A stretch of DNA of 64,000 nt from Lytechinus pictus (lineage: Eukaryota; Echinodermata; Echinoidea; Temnopleuroida; Toxopneustidae), in assembly GCF_037042905.1 (NCBI RefSeq), contig NC_087249.1, forward strand, positions 17,321,401-17,385,400, read 5' to 3'. Position 1 is the first letter of the stretch, and the number at the start of each line of letters is the position of its first letter. Below the pieces are notes generated by a model. It made no database searches, had not been told where the DNA came from, and was given only the letters and a program-made list of their open reading frames with translations. The translations under genes and the position numbers were made by a program. Shown piece by piece: positions 45,846 to 55,758 of this stretch.

Positions 45846-47036
45846 GTGGCGTACCGTGGGTCACGGCATTGGGGGGGGGGCACCATCAAAAATTTTGAGT
45901 CACCTAGTGAGCGCGCAAAGCGCGCTCAGTTGCCAGGTATAATGACCTAAAAGAGACATTTTAAGGACAGTGCCAATAAACGGATATGTATCTCACTGAT
46001 CATGCGAGCGCGAAGCGCGAGCTGAAAAATTTTGACATTCAGACCTAGAAAGGGACATTATAAGCAAATTTTTGTTATCATGTTACATACCTGTCTTGCT
46101 AAACAGACAATACGAGCGCGATCGAGCACAAGCTGAAATTTTTGTATATATTGACCCCAAACAGGGACATTTTAAGGACTTTATTTTAGGAATCAATTAA
46201 GAGTATACATATCTCACCATATTCATCTAATGCGAGTGCCAAGTGCTTTCTGATTTTGTTAGAATTATATCTAAACACAGGAAGCACTTGTAGTCATTGT
46301 AATCATGATTAACATACGCATCTCACTAACCAAATATTGCGAGCGCGATGCGCGAGCCGAAATTTAGGAAATTCGGACCTGAAGAGGGGCATTCTAAGGC
46401 TTGTTTGTATGAATTCACTAAGACCATACGTATTTCACTAACCAAATGATGCGAGCGCGAAGCGCGAGCTGCAAATTTTTGATATTCAGATCAGAAAAAG
46501 GGATATTTTGAGGACTACTTTTTAAGGAATCCATTAAGAGTATACATATCTCACCATATTCATCTAATGCGAGCGCGAAGCGCGAGGTGAAAATTTTTGA
46601 TATTCAGATCAGAAAAAGGGACATTTAAGGACTGATTTTAGGAATTCATGAAGAGCAGACATATCTCACCAATCCTTTAATGCGAACGTAAGCACGGACA
46701 GGAAATGTTTCATATTAAGACCTTAAAATGGGGCGATCACTTTAAGTAGTCATAAAAAGAAGCATATGTCACTACATAAAACAATAATAGCTTGAAGTGC
46801 GAGGAAACATATTTGGTGTATATTGACTTGATTTGACAACGTCACGTTTCTCAAATATACTTGAAAACTATAGTATTCCGAAAAAATATTTGATCTATTA
46901 TATCTAGTTAAACAGACAATGCGAGCACCAAGAACAATGAAGACATAGGCCCTGAGCAAATTATGTTTCATAAAGTTATGACAAAAAAGTTTATGTATGT
47001 AATATACAGTAATATAACATAATTATAATATAATTG
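45846..47036. mobile_element. GCGAGCGCGAAGCGCGAGC-array element inserted in the LINE
   Basis: The insertion separates NGWISETFSV (47090-47037) from RGIRQGCPLS (about 45843) of one RT domain. It begins CAGTGGCGTACCGTGGGTCA followed by a G run and GCACC; the same terminus occurs reversed at 51341 and 63016. Inside, units of about 120-125 bp each carry a variant of GCGAGCGCGAAGCGCGAGC plus AAGGGACATTTTAAGGAC and CATATCTCACCA. No protein is encoded. Probably a non-autonomous DNA transposon with internal tandem units. Confidence 0.7.
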
Positions 47037-47754
47037 ACAGAGAACGTTTCCGAGATCCAACCATTTACAATAACGGAACTTGCGATATTAGCATAAAGAA
47101 CCTTTACCCACTTCTGAAAGTAAGGCCCAAAATTCATTTTTTTTTTTTAGATAACTGTTTACAAACTGCATATTAATAACATCAAACGCTTTACTGAAGT
47201 CTACCAACATGATTGCTCCAGTTTTCTTATTCTTTATTATATAGTGAATCACATCTTTTACGAGTCGTACATTGTGGGCCGCCAGTCGACCTTTAAAATA
47301 ACAAGTTTGATTTGGGTCAACAATCCGAGTATAACTTTTTGTAATCTGCGGGCTAACACAGCTGCTATGATTTTGTAATCACAATTTTAAAGTGTTATGG
47401 GTCTCAAATTCTTTAAATTGAGTCTGTCTCCTTTCTTATATAAAGACCTTTCCTCTGAGTGTTTGACATAGTTCCATTACTATAACATTCATTCAGTGCT
47501 TCGACAAGCATATGACTAAGGTCGGACCAAAACACCTGATAAAATTCGACGGGTATATTTTGTGATTGCACATATTCTTCAAAATATCATCATTCGTATT
47601 TTCATCAGTATATAAAATACTATAAAATTTCATTATTTTTTTTTAAATATCATTTTCTTTATTGAGTATTCTTTTCCCATCTACTGATCTTATTTGGTTT
47701 ATACCTTTTCGAGAAACGTTTCTTTTTCCAAACTTAAGAAATAATTTGAGTTTC
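47037..47754 (-). pseudogene. LINE RT N-terminal half, degraded
   Basis: Minus-strand sense includes GAIMLVDFSKAFDVIN (about 47215-47168), the RT block with the first catalytic Asp, then VLYANIASSVIVNGWISE (about 47103-47050). Several frameshifts and stops occur (for example around 47380-47640). Continuous with 45680-45845 before the array element inserted. Confidence 0.7.
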
Positions 47755-48027
47755 TTTAATAATAATAATGATTAACATCATTTATATAGCGCTTATCATA
47801 AAGAATGTCTCTAAGCGCTTAAGGAAAATAAATAGAAAGACAAGAAATTCCAGCTAAAATTGAATTATACATGTTGACAGTTGAAAGTAGACAGTTGAAG
47901 CTTCATATGCTAAGGACGATCTATTTAACGAAAAGGTGAGTTTTTAACATAGATTTGAATTTGTCAGTCGAGTCTGCTTGTTTTATGCTCTGAGGTAGGT
48001 TGTTCCAAAGTTGAGGGGATGCTGAAT
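47755..48027 (-). mobile_element. CR1/L2-like LINE 3' end inserted in the Tx1/L1-like LINE
   Basis: The minus strand reads QLWNNLPQSIKQ ... FKSMLKTHLFVK then stop (about 48010-47932), the C-terminus of a CR1/L2-type ORF2 like that at 32851. It is followed by a UTR ending AGCGCTATATAAATG and an ATT-rich tail. Very short 5'-truncated copy. Confidence 0.7.
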
Positions 48028-49015
48028 AAAAAGATCATCCATTTCACTCTTGCTCGAATACCTGCACCTTTTGATTCAGATTTATAAACATTTTCGAGTT
48101 CTTCTTTTACTGATTTATAATTCATTTCTGTTTCAATATCATTCTTTTTCATCAATCTGTTTTCCAAGAAAATCCATTCTTTCCTGTAAGAAATCTTTTC
48201 TCTCCTTTTTCGTTTCCTTCTTTTTACTGCAAAATTTTTGTATGAATTCACGGACCATTATTTTCAATAGTTCCCATTTTTCGGAAGAAGTAAAATCTTT
48301 AGTTTGAACCTTACATATAATATTACGAACGTTGTCTTGATAGTTTTCATCTTTCAAAATACTAGTGTTCATTTCCATTAACCAAGACCTTTATTGTTGT
48401 TTTTAATGTTAATCTTAAGCGATATTGCGTTATGGTCGGCTCTTATTGACGGTCTAATATCTTATTTTTTTTACTCCGGGCTGCACACATTTGTTTTACA
48501 AGCCAATAATCTAGTCTTGATGCGATTCGTAGAGATTGGTTGCTCCATGTAAATTGTCTGCATAATGGGTTCACTCTTCTCCGGATATCACAAAGGGAAT
48601 ATTGTTTTAACAGTTTACACAAATTTCGTGGTTTTTTTAAATAAAATAAGAGAATAAGATAATAATGCATAGTATCAATAACAATTTTCAGAAGCAACAT
48701 TCTCCCATAATTATTCTGTCTTACAGAAATAACATCTGCATCAAATTTTTGATTAAAAAGAACTGCAATTCCTGATGAATGATTCGATCCATGTGAAAAG
48801 TAACATGGTCCATGCCATTCATTTCTGATTAAATTCTCTTTATCAGTTGTCCAATATGTTTCTTGTATAAAGAATATATCAGCTTTTTGTCGTTGGAACC
48901 ATCGAAATATCTGTCTTCTCTTTTCTTTATTTGTAAGTCCGCGGACATTAAGACTGATCAGATGACAGACTGACATCGGAAAAAGGGTTGTAGATGTATA
49001 AAATCGTATGCTCAT
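48028..49015 (-). pseudogene. LINE ORF2 N-terminal part: broken endonuclease
   Basis: From the ATG at 49015 the frame encodes an APE-type endonuclease: SLNVRGL, ADIFFIQETY and GIAVLFN. After YYLILLFYLK it jumps to NPLCRQFTWSN and ASRLDYWLV, so the middle of the domain, including the usual GGDFN block, is deleted. Further frames down to 48028 carry the Lys/Glu-rich linker before the RT domain. Inactive copy. Confidence 0.8.
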
Positions 49016-49095
49016 TTTTTTTTTTTTTTGTCTTTTGATTCCTTTCTGCTTCCTTTTTTTTTTTTACTATTGACGCTTCCAGATCCTAAACGAGG

Positions 49096-49285
49096 TCAAA
49101 CAAACTCTGGTGACTCAGCTGAGACATCAGAGAAACGAGAATCAGCATGATCATTAGCGTGATGTTGACTTTGCACTGGTGTATCGCTGTACGAAACTCC
49201 AGAAGCTTGGTCTTGTAGAAGAGGCGAGTTGTTGCTGAAAAGATCTTGTTGCGGGTTGCGTGTAGCGGAGACGATCTTCGATTGT
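49096..49285 (-). pseudogene. Possible LINE ORF1 C-terminal remnant
   Basis: A minus-strand open stretch ends with TAG about 80 bp before ORF2, where ORF1 of a two-ORF LINE should end. It is Gln/Ser-rich (SATRNPQQDLFSNNS) without a recognisable domain. It is cut off at 49285 by the start of the segmental duplication. Confidence 0.35.
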
Positions 49286-52276
49286 GGAAATTTTGTCATC
49301 ATATTGAAATGACGACTATATTCCTATTCCTCTTCCTAAGCGCGAGATGAAACTTGTTGATATTCCATTCTGAACAAAGGGACAATTTAATTACTAAATC
49401 AATATCTTATTGATTAATCTAATAAGCATAATGAAAACGCGAAATTTGTTAATATTTTGGCCAGAAAACTGGACATTTCAAGCACTTTTGAAATTATGAA
49501 TAGGATGCATGAGTTGATATATATTTTTAACAATTAATGCCATCGCAAATCGGAGCCGAAATTTTTGATAAACTGTCATGAAATGGGGGTTTCAAGTAAT
49601 TTGTTAAAGAATTTTAGTGAGAAAATTATACATAACTCACCAATCAAAATGCGAGCGTGCAGCGCTAGCTGATACTTTTTGACAATCAGACCTGAATGGG
49701 GATATTTGGAGAATTTTATGGAATACACGGAAATGATAGGTACCTGACAATCAAACAGCGCGAGCAAAAAAATGTTACTATGACATTTTTACATCAATTT
49801 GTAAATCAAACAAAATAATGAAAGTTCTATTTCCGAGCTGAAATATGTTTTGTATAATGCCTTCAAAACTTGATATGTTAAGCTCCATATTGAGTAAGAT
49901 ATGTAAATCACCTAACAGGCAATGCGAGTGCGAAGCGCGAGCGAAAATTTTATATAGTGACATTAATTTTTTTTTCAAAGTCTTCCCCTCATCTTATTTT
50001 TTTCACTCGTCTTCCTCATCTTATCTTTTCTCTTCTTTTTTTCTCCTATTTTTCTTTTTTTCTTCTTTCTTTTCCCTTTTTTTATCTTTTGGCTCCGCAA
50101 ATAGGGGGGAGGGGGGGCCGGGCCCCTCGGCTCCCCTGGATCCGCCTATGTATATCACTGTGCTTGATAAAGACAGGCTTACCTTTTGTGTTCATAGCGT
50201 GACGTTCATGTTCGTGTGCGCCTGCTTTCGTGGCGCTAGCGTAGAATGAACCTCGGGAAAGCCCACTAGCCGCCATCTTACCACCCAGTCGGATGTAGAA
50301 AAGTTCAAAAATTTAAGCAATCTAAAGTCCAAATCCTCCAAAACGATAAGATTTTTTTTCCGGTTTTTGAAGTCGTGACTATCAATATACCGTGAAAGGG
50401 CGCCCTCCGAATTCATAATAGATAGTGTTACAGTGCGTCTCACAAAAACGAAATCGAGAATTGTCGATGATTTATCATGACTCGGTCAGTGCCCCCCTCC
50501 CATCGGCTGTTTAAAAAACGGGAGAAAAAGGAGAAAAAAGAGATTATTAGACATCATATCATATTATGTTTCATTATATATATTATATTACATCAGCATT
50601 TTTTCATAACTTTGTGAAACATAAATTGTTTTTATCATTCCTGGTGTTCGCATTGTCTATTCAGTGAGATATATAATCACGTTGTATTATAAAACACCCC
50701 GTTTTCAAGTCAATATACACCATATTTCCTCGCACTTTGAGTTATTATTATTTTATATCGTAATAAATGCTTCTGCTCCTTTTAAGGTCTGAATATAAAG
50801 CATTTCCAGTCCGCTTACGTTTGCATTAGTGGATTGGTGAGATATGTCTGCTCTTTATTAATTCCTAAAAAGAGTCCTTAAAATGCCCCCTCTTCAGGTC
50901 TGAATTTCAAAAATTTTCAGTTCGCACTTTGTGTTCAGGTGTAATTCTACAAAAATCAGCACAATGATGAGATTATGAGGTACGTATGCTCTTCATGAAT
51001 TCCTAAAAGAATAGTCCTTAAAATATCCCTGTTTGGGGTCAATAAATGCAAGAATTTCAGCTCGCGCTTCGCGCTCTCACTGTTTGTTTAGAGAGACAGA
51101 TACGCATCATGATTACAGAAAATTGCTTACAATGTCCCTTCTTTAGGTCTGAATAAAAAAAATTAAGCTTGCGCATTATTTAATCAGTAAGATACATTTC
51201 CGTTTAATTGCACAGTCCTTAAAATGTCTCTATTAGGTCAGCATACCTGGCAATCGAGCACACTTCGAGCGCCCAATAAGTGACTCAAATTTATTTGCTG
51301 GTGCCCCCCAATGCTGCGACCTGCGGAACGCCACTATATACATATATATATATGTATATATATAATATAGTAACAGTGTAGGGAAACATAAAGAATAAAA
51401 AGTGCTGAATGTCATGGCAGATTTAAATTTCCTTTGACAACATTGCCAAACAAAATCCCAGTGCATGGTCGAAAAAATAACTGAGCGGATATTCCCCTTA
51501 ATATTGTCATTTGAAATATTGTACCAAGTTCAAAAGCACTATAACAGAGCTGAATACAGTGCGTCCCACAAGAAAGAAACAGTCATTTTTCATAACGAAA
51601 TCAAAATTAAAATAAACAAATCGCCTATCAATGTAAAACGTCGAACCCCCTCTTTCACCTGGTATATTACCCACACGATTGATTTCTCATCCTCGCATAA
51701 GTGAGTAAACTTGAAGAAACAATATAAAAAAAATCACTTGACAGACGATATCTGAATTAAAAAAAAACTCTTTAAAAGTTACATTCTACAACTTTGTGAC
51801 TAATTGTATGCTCTTGCTCCATTGCAATTAATTTGTTCTTAGTTTTTAATTTTTAAAAATTAAATTTTGTATTCTGTATATATTTCATGTCATGCGTATA
51901 TTTTTAACTGCATGATCAATAGAGACTATTCAAAATATCTATTAAAAAAATTCAATTGAAGAGTTTAGGCATGTTAGGCTTTAGGATTCTTTGATGCTAT
52001 AATCAAGATACCCAAGAACTTAGGGCCTTCGAAAGTAAATATTGATTAGTTAGGATAGTTTGCGCAAGGATATTTGGCATAAAAAGGGCCAGCCTTTGAT
52101 ACAATTTTTTTTTTCATAACAGAACATTATAGATTACGTTTGCTAGAGAGGAAATTCTTTGCATGTGTTATAGGTTCACTTTATATTTGTCACATAGACA
52201 ACCAAAATAGTTAACCTGTTTTAAACCTACATTATATCCCAGGCTATTTTAAAATTGAGTAGCCTGGGGGTATAGG
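49286..52276. repeat. Segmental duplication, copy A
   Basis: It matches 61189-63990 in the same orientation with only scattered differences, beginning GGAAATTTTGTCATCATATT and continuing past TAGCCTGGGGGTATAGGG. Copy A has about 450 bp at 49882-50332 that copy B lacks, containing a T/C-rich tract and a terminus-like GGGGCCGGGCCCCTCGG then GGATCCGCC (about 50114-50146). It includes a reversed GCGAGCGC-array element whose end lies at about 51341, and a TA-rich stretch at 51336-51370. No genes. The 50430 ACAGTG is the empty site of the SINE found in copy B. Confidence 0.9.
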
Positions 52277-53105
52277 GTGTGGAATCTCGACCGTTGATCG
52301 GCACAATGTCCCTCGTGTCGTAATGTCCCACATTAGATAGTTGATTGTACCAAAATTATTCAAATTTATCTATAATCAATTCATTCGCTGTAAATCCTTA
52401 AACATTGCTCCAAAACTGCTGCATCTCGGTCTGGACACCCTTTTAGGATCATTAGTAAATATATTTTGGATAAAAATGGCGAGACCATTTTTTCCCTTAG
52501 ACATTTGTTTTTGTTTTGCTTTACAAATTTTATATGTATTTCTATGTCTTTCGTCTTTAAGGTTTTTTATTTCTTATATGCAAATCCTCGGCGATACTAA
52601 TTCAATCATGAATAACATGTAGGCAATTGCTTTAATCATTAAAAGTAAAAAAGATACATGTATGAACTTTGGCTAAATGCAGAATTTGCATTGGATTTGC
52701 ACATGAAATCACGTTTTGAGCAATTTTGGCTCTGACATAAACTTACGAAATATTGCGTTACCTTGGAATCGGGAATTTGATCTTTAAAGTTGAGCAACGA
52801 AAACAAGTAATGAAACGTTCAGGTGCGATATTTTTGCGTTACAGATTTATCATGAAAAATGTCGAGGTGAGAGGGTTGCGGGGTAAAACAGCCCTCGGGT
52901 TGAATAGGGTAAAGTTCAGTAAAGATTTTAGCGTTCGTTCTAACAAACATTTCATAAATTTGATCTACTGGCGGATAATTTTAAAAGTGCAAATATTGTC
53001 TCTACTTTGTACACATCTTTTTAATGTCAACTTAATCGTACTTACCTTTCGAAAGCACTTTAAAGGGTACTATTAAATTCATTATCTTCTTGGTGCAAAT
53101 AGGCT
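52277..53105. other. Gene-free DNA upstream of Ig gene 3
   Basis: No supported gene. An open plus-strand stretch at 52753-53076 has a partial counterpart upstream of Ig gene 2 (FRKHF codons at 53049 and 29285), which I read as conserved non-coding DNA. Confidence 0.5.
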
Positions 53106-53329
53106 TGTTTATGATAAACAACTTTCGAGATGTGTAATTAAGGATGGGGAGGTTTGATCTGAACAGCATGAACAAACTAATAACTACAACGACGTCCAGA
53201 TATTAGACGGTGACATCGAAGGTTGTCGATCTGCAATGGTATGTCTTGATGGTTTATTTAGCGTGATCATTCAACGACAAAAATAAAATACAAGAAATGC
53301 AAACGAAGTTTCGGCTAAACTGGAATCGG
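53106..53329 (+). promoter_or_regulatory. Conserved upstream region of Ig gene 3
   Basis: It aligns with 29346-29622 up to the start codon, sharing CAACTTTCGAGATGTGTAAT, TTAGCGTGATCATTCAACGA-like and AAACTGGAATCGGATGATAA blocks. Copy 3 lacks about 50 bp present in copy 2. It is likely the core promoter and 5' UTR. Confidence 0.65.
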
Positions 53330-55684
53330 ATGATAAACATGGGAAATCATAGAGCTAAAGAACATTTGGCAATTTACTTCCTGGTCGGAATATTGTGTTT
53401 GGCACTTGCTTCATGCATCACCACAACGCCATCAGGTGGATTCACCAACCAGTCATCTCGCAATGTCTCTAGTTCTCTATTACAAACAACACCAGAGACT
53501 CAAAATTTCGTCGGAAGTACAGCCACTATTCCAGAAAACAATACATGCAACACGACTCTTGAAAAGGGACCATCAAATAAGACTCTATATGAGGGCGAGA
53601 GGGTGACTCTGGATTGTGATGTCAATGATAACAATACTCATAACATACTTTGGAGACGTTCATCGGGTTTAGAAAAATGGCGAACCATCAGTAACAACAT
53701 TATTATTTTGTATAACCCTTCTGCTTCTTACAAAATAAAGTTTGATTCTGATGAGCAAACGTATAGATTCGTAATAAAAAGTGCTGCTATTTCTAATGAT
53801 TCTGGCATTTATGAATGTGGGTATGAATGCGCTCCTGGTGGAAACTTTATTTCACTTGCGTCAGCAGAGGTCACAGTTATACGTAGACTGGCTTGCGTCA
53901 TCCACCGACTGCCTTCTTTAGACGGTTTTGCTTTGAACCGTGAATTTGAAGTCATATGTTCCTGGACTAACAAGCAGGTACACTATCCTTACTTTCAAAA
54001 TCCCGATGGGGAAATAATCGATGCTGATATAAAATTCCCTGATCATATCATCACCCGGGTGAGTTCAAGTGATGCTGATATTTCTTGTAAATCATCACTT
54101 AACACCAATGCGTCCAGAATTGATATTACTACTCCATGTGTGGATGGCAGACCCAGATTGATAAGAGTGGATCCATTTATGTCTGAAGTAGCTGTCGGTT
54201 CTCCTGCAGTTATCACTTGTATTCTCAACGAAAACGGCAGAAAAGAGCTTTCCTGGATAGTGAAGTCCGATGGAAATACATCTGCCGTTAACATTGATAA
54301 ACATAAGCGTTATCCAGACGTTACATTCTCTGTCTACCAGCGTGTAAGAGATTTGATATATGAGTGCCAGTTCATGAGGCCTAACATATTTGGTGGTATA
54401 GTAAATTTGTCAAGTTATGGAGCTCTACGCGTTGTCGAAGGAACAACTACGGAATTCCAAACCCCATCTACCGTGTCTGATGAGACTAGTACAATTATAG
54501 CAGTCGTGCGAACAAGTGGGATATCAGAGTCTATAAACATGATAAACAAAGTGTCCGAAACTCATTCTGGACACACTAAGTTGCCATCTAAACAAGTTTC
54601 CTCCCAATATGATAAGGAACAAACGACCAACGAAACCATTGGCGAAGAAGAAGTAGAAGCCACAACTTCCACGACAAATCACATGACGACAACCATAACA
54701 ATAGATGGACAACCTACTCGGCCTGTCAATAAAATAGTAATAGTTCTAACTGTGGTAACAATCGCGTTGACATTTGTCTTAGTTTTATTCATCTGCGTAT
54801 CATTCGTTCAGAGCAAACTAAAGGCTAAACACAAAGTTAGTGGCAGAATGACAAATAATAAAAGAAACACCTTGCCAGAGCAAAATCCGTCAGACATTAG
54901 CACGAAGGATCTACAACGTGACGAAAAGTCAACTTCAGAGAAGCGGAAAAGTAGTGAACCACCATCCTCAATATCTTTGGATCGATACATTTACAGAAAT
55001 AAGTTGTCCAGGTTGAACAGTATATGTATGTCTACTTCGTCGGAGGTCGAAGGGGTGTTTTCTTCAGACTATGAGTCGATAGAAGCTGAATCAACATTAA
55101 ATGAATCAAATGATATATTAAAGGGGCTTACTAGGAGCTCGAATCCTGAAGGAAACCCGCATGTATTGATTAATGGGCTGGAAGAGGAATATGCAACAAT
55201 ATCGGATACTCAACCAATACTACATATTTCTGTTGATCTGCATAGCAGACCTTTGCCAAGGTGTCCAAAAGCTTCGCTACGCCTTCACGCTACGAATGAC
55301 TTTCCCCTATCAGATGGGGGAATGGCTGAAGAGATAAGCAGCAACCACAGTACCCGTAATACCTATCACGCTTATGAAGACATGAACAGAGGACAATCAA
55401 GTCCTCAAGAATTCCCTCAGTATTTCGGGATTGGAAATGACTACGAAAATTGTACTTCTACATATTTCGAACTTAAGGAGAATTCACATCAATCCTCCTG
55501 TGCAGGGGATATCTTGAATAAGGATTCATCGGAAGTCTCATTCTGCTCGGGAATGATCAACCATACGTTATGCTCCAATGGCATTGATGCGAGCCAATGT
55601 TTGGAACAACCTGAAGGTCCTGAAGATTATGTTGAAATGAAGGCAATCTCAGATGGCCCTCCGTATTTCAATATCAGGGGTTGA
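53330..55684 (+). CDS. Ig gene 3: intronless Ig-superfamily receptor with ITIM-like and YxxM tail
   Basis: The protein has 784 residues from the ATG that aligns with Ig gene 2; an in-frame ATG 33 bp upstream (53297) is absent from gene 2. Signal peptide (about 1-29), a Ser/Thr/Asn stretch, V-like Ig domain (C96, C163), module A (C189, C210, C253, C270), module B (C297, W309, C346, ending RVVEGTTTE), a Thr-rich stalk and a transmembrane helix at 468-492. The 290-residue tail carries ITIM-like SDYESI (Y581) and STYFEL (Y712), EEYATI (Y621), YVEM (Y767, PI3K-type YxxM) and an SH3 ligand RPLPRCP at 640-646. Ectodomain matches gene 2's V, A2, B2 and stalk; the tail is of another type. Likely a surface receptor recruiting SH2 phosphatases or PI3K; ligand unknown. 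Confidence 0.88.
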   Translation: MINMGNHRAKEHLAIYFLVGILCLALASCITTTPSGGFTNQSSRNVSSSLLQTTPETQNFVGSTATIPENNTCNTTLEKGPSNKTLYEGERVTLDCDVNDNNTHNILWRRSSGLEKWRTISNNIIILYNPSASYKIKFDSDEQTYRFVIKSAAISNDSGIYECGYECAPGGNFISLASAEVTVIRRLACVIHRLPSLDGFALNREFEVICSWTNKQVHYPYFQNPDGEIIDADIKFPDHIITRVSSSDADISCKSSLNTNASRIDITTPCVDGRPRLIRVDPFMSEVAVGSPAVITCILNENGRKELSWIVKSDGNTSAVNIDKHKRYPDVTFSVYQRVRDLIYECQFMRPNIFGGIVNLSSYGALRVVEGTTTEFQTPSTVSDETSTIIAVVRTSGISESINMINKVSETHSGHTKLPSKQVSSQYDKEQTTNETIGEEEVEATTSTTNHMTTTITIDGQPTRPVNKIVIVLTVVTIALTFVLVLFICVSFVQSKLKAKHKVSGRMTNNKRNTLPEQNPSDISTKDLQRDEKSTSEKRKSSEPPSSISLDRYIYRNKLSRLNSICMSTSSEVEGVFSSDYESIEAESTLNESNDILKGLTRSSNPEGNPHVLINGLEEEYATISDTQPILHISVDLHSRPLPRCPKASLRLHATNDFPLSDGGMAEEISSNHSTRNTYHAYEDMNRGQSSPQEFPQYFGIGNDYENCTSTYFELKENSHQSSCAGDILNKDSSEVSFCSGMINHTLCSNGIDASQCLEQPEGPEDYVEMKAISDGPPYFNIRG

Positions 55685-55748
55685 GGGATTTCCAAGATCA
55701 AGTGTGTGATTTTAAACCGATCTGAAAGCAGACTTATATCCCTAAAAG

Positions 55749-55758
55749 AATAAATAAA
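55749..55758 (+). terminator. Polyadenylation signal of Ig gene 3
   Basis: Two overlapping AATAAA hexamers (GAATAAATAAAAT) lie 65 bp after the stop codon. Confidence 0.6.

Noticed and set aside
49845..50249. Plus-strand 134-codon Ser/Phe-rich frame
   Set aside because: It runs through a T/C-rich tract and a G-rich transposon terminus; no domain and absent from copy B.
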